Positions 7,519 to 15,687 are shown, counted from the stretch's first letter. The stretch is DNA of 28,532 nt from Bacteriovoracaceae bacterium (GCA_018060635.1 JAGOVR010000005.1:1-28532); one strand, 5' to 3'. The notes: generated from the letters alone by a model not told the origin. Translations and numbers: made by a program.

Positions 7519-7524
7519 TATAAT
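7519..7524 (+). promoter_or_regulatory. Predicted -10 box upstream of the methionine sulfoxide reductase gene
   Basis: A perfect TATAAT lies 21 bases before the ATG at 7546, with AAAGGAG between them at 7534-7540. The matching -35 position (7496-7501) reads TGTGTT and is weak. Confidence 0.45.
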
Positions 7525-7545
7525 CATCTCAGAAAAGGAGAAAAA

Positions 7546-8016
7546 ATGGCAGAAAAATCCGTACAGTTAAAACAATTAGAAGAACTTTTAACAGGATTTT
7601 GGTTAACAGATTTAGCTAATTTTAGTGCTTTTTTCTTCTCTGAAATCCCTGAGATCAATTGGATCGGTTTTTATTTAAATGATGGTAAAAAATTAGTTTT
7701 AGGACCTTTTATCGGAAAGCCTGCGTGTACTACTATTGCTTTTGATCGTGGTGTTTGTGGATATGCATTTACACATCAAAAAATTATGCGAGTAGATGAT
7801 GTTGATGCATTCCCTGATCATATTGCTTGCGATAGTGCTTCCCGTTCAGAGTTGGTTCTTCCTTTTTTTATAGAGAAAAAATTAGTGGGTGTTTTAGATA
7901 TTGATTCGCCTAAGCTGGCTAGGTTTTCTCAAGAAGATCAGGATTTTTTTTCGCAGGCCCTAAAAATATTAGAGATTAAATTAAAAGGACAGAAGTTTTT
8001 CCCCTCAACTTTTTAG
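7546..8016 (+). CDS. msrC: Free methionine-(R)-sulfoxide reductase (GAF domain)
   Basis: This 156-residue protein is a single GAF domain with the three conserved cysteines of fRMsr: Cys61 in GPFIGKPAC, Cys71 in GVCG and Cys95 in DHIACDSASRSELVLP. The enzyme reduces free L-methionine-(R)-S-oxide to methionine in the cytoplasm, using a cysteine sulfenate/disulfide cycle recharged by thioredoxin. That fits the nearby ferredoxin:thioredoxin reductase-like gene, though the genes are on opposite strands. AAAGGAG lies 5 bases before the ATG. Length matches the family. The transporter genes at 8054 and 8845 follow on the same strand. Confidence 0.92.
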   Translation: MAEKSVQLKQLEELLTGFWLTDLANFSAFFFSEIPEINWIGFYLNDGKKLVLGPFIGKPACTTIAFDRGVCGYAFTHQKIMRVDDVDAFPDHIACDSASRSELVLPFFIEKKLVGVLDIDSPKLARFSQEDQDFFSQALKILEIKLKGQKFFPSTF

Positions 8017-8053
8017 TCCTTTTTCTTTCAAAATAATATGTTAGTATCGGGTT

Positions 8054-8824
8054 ATGCTGAATCCTTGGATGTTTATTTTATTAGGCTTTTTCGTTGGAGC
8101 TTTTGGAACCTTAGTGGGTGCAGGTGGTGGGTTTATTTTAATGCCCATTTTCTTTTTCTTGTATCCTAATGAACCTGCGGCTCATCTCACAGCTATCTCT
8201 TTGGCGGTTGTCTTTTTTAATGCTTTCTCAGGCAGTGTTGCTTATGCATTCAAAAAACGTATTGATTATAAATCAGGAATTATTTTTGCGATAGCTTCTA
8301 TTCCTGGTGCTGTTTTGGGAAGTTTAACGGTTCCTCATCTTTCTCGTAAATATTTTGATCCTATTTTTGCTCTATTTTTAATTTTAGCAGGACTCTATCT
8401 TTTTTTTAAAAAAACAAAAGAGCAAAACAATACTGAAGAAAGTTTTACAATAAAACCTTATAATATGTCTGTAGGGATTGCCTTAAGTGTAGTGGTCGGA
8501 TTTATTTCTAGTTTATTAGGAATTGGAGGTGGAATCATTCACGTCCCCGCACTTGTTTATCTTTTGCATTTCCCTGTGCATATGGCTACTGCTACCTCAC
8601 ATTTTATTTTAGCGATTATGGCGTTATTTGGAAGTTTAACTCACCTTTATGAAGGAAGTTTACAGCAAGGCTTTCAGCATATTCTTTTTTTAGCTCCTGG
8701 TGTGATAGTCGGAGCGCAAGTGGGAGCTAAATTTTCCAGTAAACTTAAAGGAAATCTTATTATTCGCATTTTGGCATTAGCGATTATTTCTGTCGGCATA
8801 AGGCTTCTACTCCGTAGTAACTAA
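8054..8824 (+). CDS. TauE/SafE-family membrane permease
   Basis: This 256-residue inner-membrane protein has about eight hydrophobic segments in two homologous halves, each starting with the family's glycine-rich loop: GTLVGAGGGFILMP near residues 18-31 and SSLLGIGGGIIHVP in the second half. TauE/SafE permeases move small anions, notably sulfite, sulfoacetate and other sulfur- or carbon-containing acids. The substrate is not known here; sulfite export would fit the neighbouring methionine sulfoxide repair gene, but this is inference. It has only a weak Shine-Dalgarno sequence and starts 37 bases after the reductase gene. Confidence 0.9.
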   Translation: MLNPWMFILLGFFVGAFGTLVGAGGGFILMPIFFFLYPNEPAAHLTAISLAVVFFNAFSGSVAYAFKKRIDYKSGIIFAIASIPGAVLGSLTVPHLSRKYFDPIFALFLILAGLYLFFKKTKEQNNTEESFTIKPYNMSVGIALSVVVGFISSLLGIGGGIIHVPALVYLLHFPVHMATATSHFILAIMALFGSLTHLYEGSLQQGFQHILFLAPGVIVGAQVGAKFSSKLKGNLIIRILALAIISVGIRLLLRSN

Positions 8825-8844
8825 CCTGAATTTGGACTAAACGT

Positions 8845-9990
8845 ATGAATCATGAATACTACTATGTTGCTCTTATTTTTGGTTTTTTTGTTCTAACTCG
8901 TATTTTAGAGAGAGTTTGGATTCCTGCTGGGATTACCTGTTTCTTTCTTGGTATAATTACAAGTACTTATTTTGGTCTTTTTGAGCACGATACCGTCATT
9001 AATTTGTTGGCTATTCTAGGGATCAGCTCATTATTTTTATTTGCAGGATTGGAGGTTGATTTACCTGAGTTGATAAAACATAGAAAGTTTTTAATTATTC
9101 ATATCATTTATATTTTGATTTTAGTTTTGCTGGTCTCGTCGGGTTTACATTTTTATTTCCATTTTTCTCGGCAAAACGCTATTTTATATAGTTTAGCTCT
9201 GACAACACCTTCAGCAGGTTTTATTCTCGATTCACTTTCTTCATTAGGCTTAAATAAGGAGCAACAAAACTGGATTAAAACTAAAGCGATTACAGCAGAA
9301 CTAGTAGCTCTTTTCCTTATGTTTTTTGTAACTCAGTTTTCATTTTCTTGGCATTTTGTTTTAGCTTCGGGCCAAATGCTATTATTAGTATTGGTATTGC
9401 CCTTGTTATTTTGGTTTTTTGCAAAAGTTGTTGCTCCTTATGCTAAGAACTCAGAATTTTCTTTTATTATTATGTTAGCAGTTTTAGCAGGGCTTATTAC
9501 TAAGAAGATTGGAGTATATTATCTAGTAGGAGCTTTTTTAGTAGGAATTATTGCTCGTCGCTTCAAAAAACTTTTTCCAGATGAAAAAAATGAAAAGCTT
9601 TTTTTTCTTATGAAAATTTTTAGTTCTTTTTTCATTCCTTTTTATTTCTTTAAAGCAGGGAGTGAAATTACATTTAAAAGTATCCCTCTTTTTTCAGTTT
9701 TATTTAGTTTGCTCCTTATGCTGGCGATAACAAGCTTGAGAGTCTTAGTTGTGGTTATTCATAGAAAGATAAGTTTTAAAGAAAAAATAAAAGAAAGCTT
9801 TCCTATTTCTATTGCTATTACACCAAATCTTATTTTTGGTTTAGTGTTAGCAAATTTAATGCGAGAAAAATATGCTTTAGAATATTCTTATTTTGTGGCC
9901 TTGATTATCTACACTCTTCTTTCTACTTTAATACCTAGTATTATTCTAAAAAATACCAAAGGATTTGATCAAAAGTTAGATATAAACTAA
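8845..9990 (+). CDS. CPA2-family cation:proton antiporter (Na_H_Exchanger domain)
   Basis: This 381-residue protein consists of about 11-12 membrane helices with the monovalent cation:proton antiporter-2 pattern: LFLFAGLEVDLPEL near residues 69-82, TPSAGFILDSL in the middle and AGLITKKIGVYYLVGAFLVGIIARR in the second half. It ends right after the last helix with no TrkA-N or TrkA-C domain, so it lacks the cytoplasmic nucleotide-sensing part of KefB/KefC. It probably exchanges Na+ or K+ for H+ across the inner membrane. It follows the TauE gene by 20 bases, and the stop codon is the first part of a strong terminator stem. Confidence 0.87.
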   Translation: MNHEYYYVALIFGFFVLTRILERVWIPAGITCFFLGIITSTYFGLFEHDTVINLLAILGISSLFLFAGLEVDLPELIKHRKFLIIHIIYILILVLLVSSGLHFYFHFSRQNAILYSLALTTPSAGFILDSLSSLGLNKEQQNWIKTKAITAELVALFLMFFVTQFSFSWHFVLASGQMLLLVLVLPLLFWFFAKVVAPYAKNSEFSFIIMLAVLAGLITKKIGVYYLVGAFLVGIIARRFKKLFPDEKNEKLFFLMKIFSSFFIPFYFFKAGSEITFKSIPLFSVLFSLLLMLAITSLRVLVVVIHRKISFKEKIKESFPISIAITPNLIFGLVLANLMREKYALEYSYFVALIIYTLLSTLIPSIILKNTKGFDQKLDIN

Positions 9991-10016
9991 AAGCGCCCTT
10001 TTAAGGGCGCTTTTAG
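9987..10016. terminator. Strong bidirectional intrinsic terminator
   Basis: A perfect 14-bp inverted repeat with a 2-base centre: CTAAAAGCGCCCTT and AAGGGCGCTTTTAG. The GC core is flanked by A and T runs on both sides, so it can end transcription of the antiporter gene (plus) and of the small secreted-protein gene (minus, stop at 10037). The antiporter's TAA stop lies inside the stem. Confidence 0.93.
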
Positions 10017-10036
10017 AAAAGAATTATAAAAATTAA

Positions 10037-10273
10037 TTACGTTTGAGGTTGAGCTTTAACTTTTTTTGCGGCTTTTGCACTTTTTTTACATTCTTTAAGC
10101 TTGGCTTTAATTTCTTTTACTTCATTTTTACATTCAGCCTTCTTACTTTTCTCAACAGCTTTACAAGACTCTTTCTTAGCGCTTATAGAATTTTTGATTT
10201 CTTCACAGTGATTGTCCGCATAAAGAGCACTTGAAGTTAAAACAAATAAGCTTAAAAATAACATTTTTTTCAT
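10037..10273 (-). CDS. Small Lys/Cys-rich secreted protein
   Basis: This 78-residue protein has a Sec signal peptide (cleavage probable after ALYA, about residue 19) and a mature part of about 59 residues that is almost only Lys, Glu, Ala and Ser, with four cysteines at 23, 37, 48 and 62. The spacings 14-11-14 are symmetrical, as expected for two helices held together by two disulfides (a helical hairpin). No aromatic residue is present in the mature part except none seen beyond the signal; the end is very basic. I know no family. GGAGG lies 5 bases before the ATG and a good promoter precedes it, so the gene is very likely real. It lies downstream of tRNA-Pro on the same strand. Confidence 0.8.
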   Translation of the reverse strand: MKKMLFLSLFVLTSSALYADNHCEEIKNSISAKKESCKAVEKSKKAECKNEVKEIKAKLKECKKSAKAAKKVKAQPQT

Positions 10274-10305
10274 AAAATCCTCCGTTTAGAAATTAATATT
10301 TTTTC

Positions 10306-10334
10306 ATTTTAGAATGAGTTAAGGCAAATGACAA
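10306..10334 (-). promoter_or_regulatory. Predicted promoter for the small Lys/Cys-rich secreted protein
   Basis: On the minus strand TTGTCA (10334-10329, 5 of 6) is followed after 17 bases by TAAAAT (10311-10306, 5 of 6). This is one of the best promoter matches in the window; the leader would be about 25 bases. Confidence 0.65.
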
Positions 10335-10343
10335 AAATAAAAA

Positions 10344-10420
10344 TGGTCGGGCTGACTGGATTCGAACCAGCGACCACTTGCACCCCATACAAGTGCGCTA
10401 CCAGACTGCGCTACAGCCCG
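10344..10420 (-). tRNA. tRNA-Pro (GGG)
   Basis: Full cloverleaf on the minus strand: acceptor CGGGCTG pairs with CAGCCCG, followed by discriminator A and an encoded CCA. The D-arm is TAGCGCAGTCTGGTAGCG, the anticodon stem-loop CTTGT-ATGGGGT-GCAAG with anticodon GGG, and the T-arm contains GGTTCGAATCC. The overall sequence is close to standard bacterial tRNA-Pro. Confidence 0.95.
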
Positions 10421-10461
10421 ACACTTTATTTTCTTACCCTAAATACAGTTAAAAAGCAAAG

Positions 10462-10491
10462 AGTATATTCCTGAGAGAATATGTTTTTCAA
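10462..10491 (-). promoter_or_regulatory. Possible promoter for tRNA-Pro
   Basis: On the minus strand TTGAAA (10491-10486, 5 of 6) is followed after 18 bases by TATACT (10467-10462, 5 of 6), about 40 bases before the mature tRNA 5' end. Confidence 0.4.
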
Positions 10492-10519
10492 GCTAGGTAA
10501 AAATTACTAACCAAATTGA

Positions 10520-10549
10520 TTCACAGAGGGAAAATATGTTACTTATAGC
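10520..10549 (+). promoter_or_regulatory. Possible promoter for the S41 peptidase gene, suggesting a leaderless mRNA
   Basis: TTCACA (10520-10525, 5 of 6) is followed after 18 bases by TATAGC (10544-10549, 4 of 6). The predicted transcript start is at or next to the ATG at 10556, and no Shine-Dalgarno sequence is present in the bases before that ATG. Confidence 0.35.
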
Positions 10550-10555
10550 ATACAT

Positions 10556-11962
10556 ATGAAACGACTTTTTATTTTTAAAATATTTTTTTTAATTTCTTTG
10601 AGTAATGTTATTTTTGCTCAAAATATTTTAAATCCAAATCAAGACCCTACGTTCTCTTACTGGAATAAGATAGAGCTTTATCCAGAGTTACCAAAGATAG
10701 CAGTTAGTTGTACAGAATCTTCCCGTCATTTTCTGGGATGTGTAAGGGCCATAAATCGTCTTCTACAGTATACAGATAAAAAGTTAGTTTTTATTCCTAA
10801 AAAATTAGTGAATAAAGAAAATAAATATTTGATCCAAGAAATTTATGCGGATTTCTATCTTATAAAAAACCATGCTCAAATTTCTTATATGAGCGTCAAC
10901 AGTCAGGAATTTAATCAAGCTGTAAGTGAAATAGATATAAGAATTTATAAAAAATTTTCATGGGGAGATCTTTTTAAAAATATTTATGCTGAAATTCCTA
11001 AAACATATAAAAGCTATGCTTTAGCTAAAATGATTAATACATTCCTGCAAACAGTCTATGATTCATACACTTATATTCAACCTAGAGATTTCTTAAAATC
11101 ATATGAACCATTGTCTGCTAGTTATCATCATAACCCCACTGATGAAAATATTAAGGGTTATAAAATAGAAATTGGAGCTAAAAAAATAATATACATGAAA
11201 ATTAATTCATTCGATGTCTTTTCATTAGGTAATAATTTTAAAAAAATATTTCAAGAGCTCGGTGGCTATAATCAATTAGAGGGATTCATCTTAGATTTAC
11301 GTGATAACCAAGGTGGTGATGTCGCTCAGGCGGCACAAATCTTAGATTTTTTTATTCCTCATGCAGGATGGCCATTGGGTTATATTGAGCGTTTCAATCA
11401 ATCAGAGTATTATGAAATCACTTCTACACAGGATTCACTCCCTCTTCCTTTACACACTTTAGTTTTAATTAATTCACAAACTAAGAGTGCGGCAGAATTT
11501 TTAGCAGGAGGACTTCAAAATTACGGTTTTGCTGTAGTTTTAGGCGAAACTTCTTTTGGGAAAGGAACTTTTCAAGAGTATTACGAAATAGATGGAGTGA
11601 CTCTTTATCATCCAGAGAGTGACAAAAATGTTCTTTTTAAAAAAACTTCTGGCCAACTTATTTTGCCTTCTGCCAAGTCTTACCATCATAGGGGAATCGT
11701 TCCTGATATTGAAATTATAACGTCAACAGATAAGGCGGAGAGAGAGCGAAGTTTGTTATATACATATCCACGCCTTTCTCAATTTGATGATATTGCCATA
11801 GACCCCATCAGACCTGTTATTCAACATGATATAAACCAGATAAGAGAGTGTTTTAAAATTAGTAAACAATATTACCAAGAATATTACCAAGATAAAGATA
11901 TTATTTTATTGCAAGCTCAAAAAGCCTTTAGATGCGGTTGGGATACTCATATCTTAAAATAA
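10556..11962 (+). CDS. Secreted S41-family serine peptidase (tail-specific protease-like)
   Basis: This 468-residue protein has a signal peptide (cleavage probable after NVIFA, residue 21). The S41 catalytic core spans about 200-390: the conserved strand DLRDNQGGDV at 247-256, the nucleophile Ser311 in TKSAAEFLAGGL and the general base Lys336 in SFGKGTFQ. The order and spacing of Ser and Lys are those of C-terminal processing proteases, so it should be active. No PDZ domain is evident before the core; residues 40-190 form an unrecognised domain with two nearby cysteines (52 and 62). It should act in the periplasm or outside the cell. It lacks a Shine-Dalgarno sequence. The OmpA-family gene follows after 108 bases. 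Confidence 0.88.
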   Translation: MKRLFIFKIFFLISLSNVIFAQNILNPNQDPTFSYWNKIELYPELPKIAVSCTESSRHFLGCVRAINRLLQYTDKKLVFIPKKLVNKENKYLIQEIYADFYLIKNHAQISYMSVNSQEFNQAVSEIDIRIYKKFSWGDLFKNIYAEIPKTYKSYALAKMINTFLQTVYDSYTYIQPRDFLKSYEPLSASYHHNPTDENIKGYKIEIGAKKIIYMKINSFDVFSLGNNFKKIFQELGGYNQLEGFILDLRDNQGGDVAQAAQILDFFIPHAGWPLGYIERFNQSEYYEITSTQDSLPLPLHTLVLINSQTKSAAEFLAGGLQNYGFAVVLGETSFGKGTFQEYYEIDGVTLYHPESDKNVLFKKTSGQLILPSAKSYHHRGIVPDIEIITSTDKAERERSLLYTYPRLSQFDDIAIDPIRPVIQHDINQIRECFKISKQYYQEYYQDKDIILLQAQKAFRCGWDTHILK

Positions 11963-11967
11963 GATAT
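11949..11967 (+). terminator. Weak AT-rich hairpin at the end of the S41 gene
   Basis: ATATCTTA and TAAGATAT form an 8-bp inverted repeat around a 3-base loop that spans the stop codon, followed shortly by TTTT. The stem has only two G-C pairs, so termination would be weak; it may be chance in AT-rich DNA. Confidence 0.25.
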
Positions 11968-12070
11968 AGATTTTAATGACGTTTAGAATATTTTCTAAGG
12001 CTATGTAAAAAATACCAACAATCTTAGACAAGAGTTTTATATTATCTTTTTTTTATGGTAGATCAGCTCT

Positions 12071-14287
12071 ATGAAAAATATTATAACTTTGTTCCTCGTT
12101 CTTTTTTTACTTCCCTGCGTTTACGCTCAAAATAGTGCCACTCCAGAGACAGTGATAACCTATCTTAAGGGTAAAGCATATGCCTTAGCTTTAGAGAATG
12201 CCCAAGCTCTTGTAATTAAGAATGATGATGTTTTTAATAAAGCTCTCTATGCCATAACACTAGATGAAACAGCGTTAGAGGAGAATAAAAAAGAGGCGTT
12301 AAATTTATTTGAAAATATCTATAGTTCGATAACTGAAGTCGAAAAATTAAATGAACAGCAACAGCAGATCTATCAAGAATATCTTCTGCATTTTGGGAAA
12401 AACCTTTGTTTCTATGAACAAGCAGGACAATGTAAAAAAAGTCTAAATTTGTTTGAGCAAGGTATTATCTATTTTAGTCAGGTGTCAGGTGAGTATGCAC
12501 TAAAGGCAGTGCAAAGATTAAAAAAAGAAAAACAGTATGCTGAAAACTTTTTAAAAGCAGAAAAAGAGTATCAAAGGAAAGTAGAAGAGCGCGAAGCTAT
12601 CTCTTCTATTCAAAATTTAGGGCCGATTATTAACACTCCTTATTCAGAGCATAGTCCTGTTCTTCAAGGAGGATTACTTTATTTTACTTCTAGGATGCCT
12701 GTAGATATTGTAAATCCAGACCTTTTTCGCAATGACGATTATAACGAAAATGCCTATTTTTATAATTTGTCTCAGAGTACAGTCACTCCTTTAACAAAAA
12801 TGAATAAGAGTAATAATCACCATGCTACTAATGATTTTGTGAGAACATCCAAAGGATTGTTTCAAATTACTTATAAAGGAAATGATAACGGCACTATTTG
12901 TATCTGCGAGATTGAAGAAGCGGAAGGACCTAAAAAAGGTCAGTGTAAGACAGATACTCCTATAAAAAATATTAATACCAAGTATACAGAAACATCTTTC
13001 CATGTTCAGACGGTTGGAGATGAAGTAACTATTATTTTTGCGAGCGATAGACCTTCAGATCTCAAAAAGAAAATTCAAGGTACATTCGGTGGACGGGATC
13101 TCTTTATTACGAAAAGTCGCAGTGGACGCTTAGATGATTTTGAGACTCCTCCCAATTTGGGAAGAAAAATAAATAGTAACTATAATGAAGATGCTCCCAA
13201 TAGAGTTTCAATGCGAGGAAAAGAATATCTTTTTTTTAGTTCAGATAGACCTGAAAGTTTAGGTGGATATGATATTTTTGTCTCAGAACCCGAAGGTGAT
13301 CCAAATGAAGGGAGATGGCTTCCTGCGCTTAATTTAGGTTATCCTATTAATTCTCCTAGTGACGATATTTATTTTTACCTTAAAAAAGATTCAAACTTAG
13401 GTTATTTTTCCAGTGATCGTGTGGGTGGCTATGGAGAGAAAGATATTTATAAAGTAGAACCTTTTATTCCCCCTGCACGCTACAATGTTTTTCTTCAAGT
13501 TATTGTTAAAAATGATCGCACAGATTTTGATCTAACGGAAAAAGCCCAAATTAGAGTTTTAGAAAAGAAAAATAATATTTTAGTAGAAAAAAAACAAGGA
13601 TCTTATAAGTTGAAAGCAGGAGAGACTTATAACATAGAAGTAACAGTGGAAGGGTATACAGAAAGCTTTCAAATCACAGGAGAGATTAGATCCTTAACCA
13701 CTCCATTTCCCAAAGATAAAGATATTCATTTAACTGAAATATTTTATTTACACGATGACTTTGAGGATAGAGTTGTTTTAGAGCGCAGTGAACGTTTTGA
13801 TCTAGGACATTTATATTTCAATTTAGATAGATCTATGTTGCGTTATACAAGAGATGGTACAACAACATTAAATGCTCTTTTAGAATTATGGAAAATATTA
13901 CCTAAGATAGAAGGTCCGCTCGATTTTAGAATTCGTATTCAAGGACATACAGATTGGTGTAATGATTGTAGCTATAACAGTAATTTGGGACTTGCCAGAG
14001 CTGAAAGTGCAAAAAGATATTTAGTACAAAGTGGTGTCCCTCGTGAGCTTATTGAAACAAAATCTTTTTCAGAAAAAAAACCGATAAAATCTAATGAGGA
14101 TGATTTAGGTCGGCAATTTAATCGTCACGTAGAAATCCAAGTTGTAAAGTGGGATGCCCAAAAAAATCAATATGTAGATTATGTGCGTACGTTGCCTAAG
14201 AGACCTTTGTTTATTGATAAGAGAGCTTGTCGTTCTGCTAATACTTATTTAGATTGCCCCGATTTAATAGAAGACTCGCAAGAATAA
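12071..14287 (+). CDS. TPR / PD40 beta-propeller / OmpA-domain outer-membrane-associated protein (PorE-like architecture)
   Basis: This 738-residue protein has a signal peptide (cleavage probable after CVYA, residue 19). Residues 20-165 are helical and repeat-like (TPR type). Residues 180-465 carry WD40-like PD40 blades with repeated Y/FFxSDR motifs: LYFTSR, IIFASDRP, LFFSSDRPESLGGYDIF and GYFSSDRVGGYGEKDIY. A short Ig/carboxypeptidase-regulatory-like segment follows (475-560, with KLKAGETYNIEV). Residues 576-692 form an OmpA C-terminal peptidoglycan-binding domain (IQGHTD at 623-628, NRHVEI near 690). TPR, propeller, regulatory domain and OmpA in this order is the make-up of PorE of the Bacteroidota type IX secretion system. 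Unlike PorE it lacks a good lipobox (LLPC has Pro before Cys). It probably sits in the periplasm, bound to peptidoglycan. Confidence 0.85.
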   Translation: MKNIITLFLVLFLLPCVYAQNSATPETVITYLKGKAYALALENAQALVIKNDDVFNKALYAITLDETALEENKKEALNLFENIYSSITEVEKLNEQQQQIYQEYLLHFGKNLCFYEQAGQCKKSLNLFEQGIIYFSQVSGEYALKAVQRLKKEKQYAENFLKAEKEYQRKVEEREAISSIQNLGPIINTPYSEHSPVLQGGLLYFTSRMPVDIVNPDLFRNDDYNENAYFYNLSQSTVTPLTKMNKSNNHHATNDFVRTSKGLFQITYKGNDNGTICICEIEEAEGPKKGQCKTDTPIKNINTKYTETSFHVQTVGDEVTIIFASDRPSDLKKKIQGTFGGRDLFITKSRSGRLDDFETPPNLGRKINSNYNEDAPNRVSMRGKEYLFFSSDRPESLGGYDIFVSEPEGDPNEGRWLPALNLGYPINSPSDDIYFYLKKDSNLGYFSSDRVGGYGEKDIYKVEPFIPPARYNVFLQVIVKNDRTDFDLTEKAQIRVLEKKNNILVEKKQGSYKLKAGETYNIEVTVEGYTESFQITGEIRSLTTPFPKDKDIHLTEIFYLHDDFEDRVVLERSERFDLGHLYFNLDRSMLRYTRDGTTTLNALLELWKILPKIEGPLDFRIRIQGHTDWCNDCSYNSNLGLARAESAKRYLVQSGVPRELIETKSFSEKKPIKSNEDDLGRQFNRHVEIQVVKWDAQKNQYVDYVRTLPKRPLFIDKRACRSANTYLDCPDLIEDSQE

Positions 14288-14311
14288 AAAATATAGTTTA
14301 TTGTAAGGGAG

Positions 14312-15625
14312 ATGGAAAATACATCTCTTACACTTTTTTGGTTTCGTCGGGACCTTAGGCTTGAAGATAATCATGGTCTTTATCAAGCTTTAAAAAATCA
14401 TAACGATGTTCTTCCCTTATTTATTTTTGACCAAGAGATACTCACTCATTTACAAGATAAAGATGATGCAAGAGTTACATTTATTCATGATTCCTTGGCC
14501 CAAATTAAAAGAAAACTTCAAAGTCTGGGAAGTGATCTTTTAGTAGAAGTGGGCACTCCCTTAGATGTTTTTCAAAAAATAATTAAAAATTTCTCTGTAA
14601 AATCTGTTTTTACTAATCATGATTATGAACCTTATGCGCTCAAGCGAGATAGACAGATTGCTACCTACCTGCATGAAAAAGGCATTTCTTTCCAGAGTTT
14701 TAAAGATCAGTGTTTGCTAGAAAAAAATGAAGTTTTAAAGAATGATTTAAACCCTTATACGGTTTTCACTCCCTACAAAAATAAATGGTTAGAGAAATTT
14801 TATGCACAAGGGATTCCAAACTATAGAACAGATGAACTGCATACTCATTTTTTTAAAGTAAAAAAAACTTATGGCTGGCCTTCTTTAGAAGAGTTGGGTT
14901 TTAAGAAAAGTTTAGTGCCAATGCCTCCTCTTGATTTGAATGTAGAAATTATTAAAAAATATGATAAAACACGAGATTTCCCTTCTTTACACCAAGGAAC
15001 AACACATCTAGGTCTTCATTTACGCTTTGGAACTATAAGTGTTCGGGAGTGTTTAAAAATAGCGAGTGAAAAAAATCAAACATGGTTATCGGAACTTATT
15101 TGGCGTGAGTTTTTTATGCAAATTTTATTTCATTTTCCTCATGTGGTTAAAGGAGCGTTTCGTAAGGAATATGATGCCATTGAGTGGCGCAGTGATGAAG
15201 AAGATTTTAAGAAATGGTGTGAAGGGAAAACAGGTTATCCTTTAGTCGATGCAGGGATGCGCGAACTTAATCAAACGGGCTATATGCATAACCGTGTTCG
15301 CATGCTGACAGCTTCTTTTTTATGTAAGCACCTTTTGATTGATTGGCGATTAGGAGAAGCTTATTTTGCGCGTAAACTTTTAGATTTTGATCTTTCTGCT
15401 AATAATGGGAATTGGCAATGGTCAGCAGGCACAGGCTGTGATGCGGCTCCTTATTTTCGTATTTTTAATCCAACACTCCAGTTAAAAAAATTTGATCCAC
15501 AATTCATCTATGTCAAAAAATGGGTACCAGAGTGGGGCGAGCCTAGTTATGTTTTACCCGTAGTAGAACACAGTACTGCTCGACTTAGGGTCTTAGAAGC
15601 TTATAAAAAAGCTCTAAAATCTTAG
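14312..15625 (+). CDS. phrB: Deoxyribodipyrimidine photolyase (CPD photolyase, class I)
   Basis: This 437-residue flavoprotein uses blue light to split cyclobutane pyrimidine dimers in DNA. The N-terminal antenna domain opens with LFWFRRDLRLEDNHGL. The C-terminal FAD domain has the family signature: TGYPLVDAGMRELNQTGYMHNR, then RMLTASFLCKHLLIDWRLGE and DLSANNGNWQWSAGTGCDAAPYFRIFNP, the last two holding FAD-contacting and electron-transfer tryptophans. Length is a little short of E. coli PhrB (472) but complete. AAGGGAG lies directly against the ATG, so initiation may be modest. It is the first gene of the lipid-modification cluster; photolyase genes in such clusters are known in proteobacteria that respond to singlet oxygen. 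Confidence 0.95.
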   Translation: MENTSLTLFWFRRDLRLEDNHGLYQALKNHNDVLPLFIFDQEILTHLQDKDDARVTFIHDSLAQIKRKLQSLGSDLLVEVGTPLDVFQKIIKNFSVKSVFTNHDYEPYALKRDRQIATYLHEKGISFQSFKDQCLLEKNEVLKNDLNPYTVFTPYKNKWLEKFYAQGIPNYRTDELHTHFFKVKKTYGWPSLEELGFKKSLVPMPPLDLNVEIIKKYDKTRDFPSLHQGTTHLGLHLRFGTISVRECLKIASEKNQTWLSELIWREFFMQILFHFPHVVKGAFRKEYDAIEWRSDEEDFKKWCEGKTGYPLVDAGMRELNQTGYMHNRVRMLTASFLCKHLLIDWRLGEAYFARKLLDFDLSANNGNWQWSAGTGCDAAPYFRIFNPTLQLKKFDPQFIYVKKWVPEWGEPSYVLPVVEHSTARLRVLEAYKKALKS

Positions 15626-15632
15626 ATTGATC

Positions 15633-15662
15633 TTGTGACGTGCATAGTGCCAAGGCTAAAAT
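15633..15662 (+). promoter_or_regulatory. Possible internal promoter before the DUF1475 gene
   Basis: TTGTGA (15633-15638, 4 of 6) is followed after 18 bases by TAAAAT (15657-15662, 5 of 6), in the 62-base gap between the photolyase gene and the overlapping lipid genes. I see no convincing match to the ECF sigma-E (ChrR-controlled) promoter type that drives similar clusters elsewhere. Confidence 0.35.
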
Positions 15663-15687
15663 CATTTTAAACTTAAAGGAGTTTAAT

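Noticed and set aside
12071..12140. Lipoprotein status of the OmpA-family protein (LLPC near the end of the signal).
   Set aside because: Proline just before the cysteine does not fit a lipobox, and a good signal peptidase I site (VYA before QN) follows.
15627..15656. ECF sigma-E (ChrR regulon) promoter starting at TTGATC before DUF1475.
   Set aside because: The -35-like TGATC is present but no matching -10 occurs at the proper distance.
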